A stretch of 64,000 nt of DNA from Ridgeia piscesae. Taxonomy: Eukaryota; Annelida; Polychaeta; Sabellida; Siboglinidae. The position numbers and the translations under genes were made by a program. The stretch lies in the NCBI GenBank assembly GCA_025642075.2, contig JAODUO010000073.1, forward strand, positions 489,001 through 553,000, in the 5' to 3' direction. Of this stretch, positions 62,165 through 64,000 are shown in pieces; the first letter of the stretch is position 1, and each line of letters starts with the position of its first letter. The notes under the pieces were generated by a model that saw only the letters and a program-made list of their open reading frames with translations, searched no databases and was not told where the DNA came from.

Positions 62165-64000
62165 TGCTGCAGTGAACACAACCCAGAGGTCAGGTGCTGG
62201 TCAGTGAACACAACCAGAGGTCAGGTGCTGGTTCAGTGAACACAACCAGAGGTCAGGTGCTGGTTCAGTGAACACAACCAGAGGTCAGGTGCTGGTTCAG
62301 TGAACACAACCAGAGGTCAGGTGCTGGTTCAGTGAACACAACCAGAGGTCAGGTGCTGGCTCAGTGAACACAACCAGAGGTCAGGTGCTGGTTCAGTGAA
62401 CACAACCAGAGGTCAGGTGCTGGTTCAGTGAACACAACCAGAGGTCAGGTGCTGGTTCAGTGAACACAACCAGAGGTCAGGTGCTGGCTCAGTGAACACA
62501 ACCAGAGGTCAGGTGCTGGTTCAGTGAACACAACCAGAGGTCAGGTGCTGGTTCAGTGAACACAACCAGAGGTCAGGTGCTGGTTCAGTGAACACAACCA
62601 GAGGTCAGGTGCTGGTTCAGTGAACACAACCAGAGGTCAGGTGCTGGTTCAGTGAACACAACCAGAGGTCAGGTGCTGGTTCAGTGAACACAACCAGAGG
62701 TCAGGTGCTGGCTCAGTGAACACAACCACAGAGGTCAGGTGCTGGTTCAGTGAACACAACCAGAGGTCAGGTGCTGGCTCAGTGAACACAACCACAGAGG
62801 TCAGGTGCTGGTTCAGTGAACACAACCACAGAGGTCAGGTGCTGGTTCAGTGAACACAACCACAGAGGTCAGGTGCTGGCTCAGTGAACACAACCACAGA
62901 GGTCAGGTGCTGGCTCAGTGAACACAACCACAGAGGTCAGGTGCTGGTTCAGTGAACACAACCACAGAGGTCAGGTGCTGGTTCAGTGAACACAACCAGA
63001 GGTCAGGCGCTGGCTCAGTGAACGCAACCACAGAGGTCAGGTGCTGGCTCAGTGAACACAACCACAGAGGTCAGGTGCTGGCTCAGTGAATGCAACCACA
63101 GAGGTCAGGTGCTGGTTCAGTGAACACAACCACAGAGGTCAGGTGCTGGCTCAGTGAACACAACCACAGAGGTCAGGTGCTGGCTCAGTGAACACAACCA
63201 CAGAGGTCAGGTGCTGGTTCAGTGAACACAACCACAGAGGTCAGGTGCTGGTTCAGTGAACACAACCACAGAGGTCAGGTGCTGGCTCAGTGAACACAAC
63301 CACAGAGGTCAGGTGCTGGCTCAGTGAACACAACCACAGAGGTCAGGTGCTGGCTCAGTGAACACAACCACAGAGGTCAGGTGCTGGCTCAGTGAACACA
63401 ACCACAGAGGTCAGGTGCTGGCTCAGTGAACACAACCACAGAGGTCAGGTGCTGGCTCAGTGAACACAACCACAGAGGTCAGGTGCTGGTTCAGTGAACA
63501 CAACCACAGAGGTCAGGTGCTGGTTCAGTGAACGCAACCACAGAGGTCAGGTGCTGGCTCAGTGAACACAACCACAGAGGTCAGGTGCTGGCTCAGTGAA
63601 CGCAACCACAGAGGTCAGGTGCTGTCTCAGTGAACACAACCAGAGGTCAGGTGCTGGTTCAGTGAACACAACCAGAGGTCAGGTGCTGGCTCAGTGAACA
63701 CAACCAGAGGTCAGGTGCTGGTTCAGTGAACACAACCAGAGGTCAGGTGCTGGTTCAGTGAACACAACCAGAGGTCAGGTGCTGGTTCAGTGAACACAAC
63801 CAGAGGTCAGGTGCTGGCTCAGTGAACACAACCACAGGGGTCAGGTGCTGGTTCAGTGAACACAACCAGAGGTCAGGTGCTGGCTCAGTGAACACAACCA
63901 CAGAGGTCAGGTGCTGGTTCAGTGAACACAACCACAGAGGTCAGGTGCTGGTTCAGTGAACACAACCACAGAGGTCAGGTGCTGGCTCAGTGAACGCAAC
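62165..64000 (-). repeat. 32-34-bp minisatellite, running off the window
   Basis: On the + strand the unit reads tgaacacaaccagaggtcag then gtgctggttcag; a 34-bp form has accacagagg. The short form dominates to about 62,720 and again near 63,640-63,800, the long form between. On the minus strand ggttgtgttcactgaaccag is repeated. The array continues past the right edge. Confidence 0.95.

Noticed and set aside
60397..62175. Plus-strand open frames with VPTREQS repeats
   Set aside because: Minisatellite translation without start context, splice sites or non-repeat sequence.

Overview
This window is animal nuclear DNA. Coding sequence is split by GT-AG introns, intergenic and intronic sequence is AT-rich, short interspersed elements are present, and a very large share of the window is tandem repeat (minisatellite). 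Nothing is prokaryotic or viral. The conserved centriole gene TEDC1, a tRNA-derived SINE family and the repeat-rich introns suggest an invertebrate, perhaps a mollusc or other spiralian. The species cannot be fixed from the sequence.

Two convergent genes explain nearly all coding potential. On the + strand, 1,366-12,417 holds seven exons of TEDC1 (tubulin epsilon and delta complex protein 1). The phases agree at every junction and the first exon or exons are missing to the left. On the - strand, 15,524-59,396 holds eight supported exons of one giant gene that continues beyond the right edge. Counted exon by exon it encodes about 6,850 residues inside the window. The order is a coiled coil, a basic disordered region, an 8-residue His/Gln repeat, a Gln-rich repeat, an 11-residue repeat, 14- and 15-residue repeats, a duplicated acidic module, ETQT motifs and a conserved coiled coil near the C-terminus. 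One exon (34,790-20,108) is about 14.7 kb. The family is not certain; a STARD9/kinesin-3-like scaffold is a weak guess. A possible alternative first exon lies at 52,079-51,982.

Tandem arrays fill most introns: 3.65-5.6 kb (24 bp), 8.07-12.04 kb (39 bp), 18.09-19.14 kb (40 bp), 47.6-49.8 kb (34 bp), 54.8-58.5 kb (22 bp), 59.6-60.4 kb (32 bp), 60.4-62.16 kb (40-42 bp) and 62.17-64 kb (32-34 bp). The most striking pattern is that several arrays are anchored at splice sites. Their units repeat an acceptor-like or donor-like motif on the coding strand, or in one case exclude AG for about 1.95 kb up to the true acceptor.

Two stretches are damaged copies of neighbouring sequence, each including an exon: 5,603-6,445 copies 6,757-7,800, and 57,240-58,075 copies 58,650-59,560. 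Together with frame breaks inside the giant exon they suggest either recent tandem duplication with decay or low-accuracy assembly across repeats.
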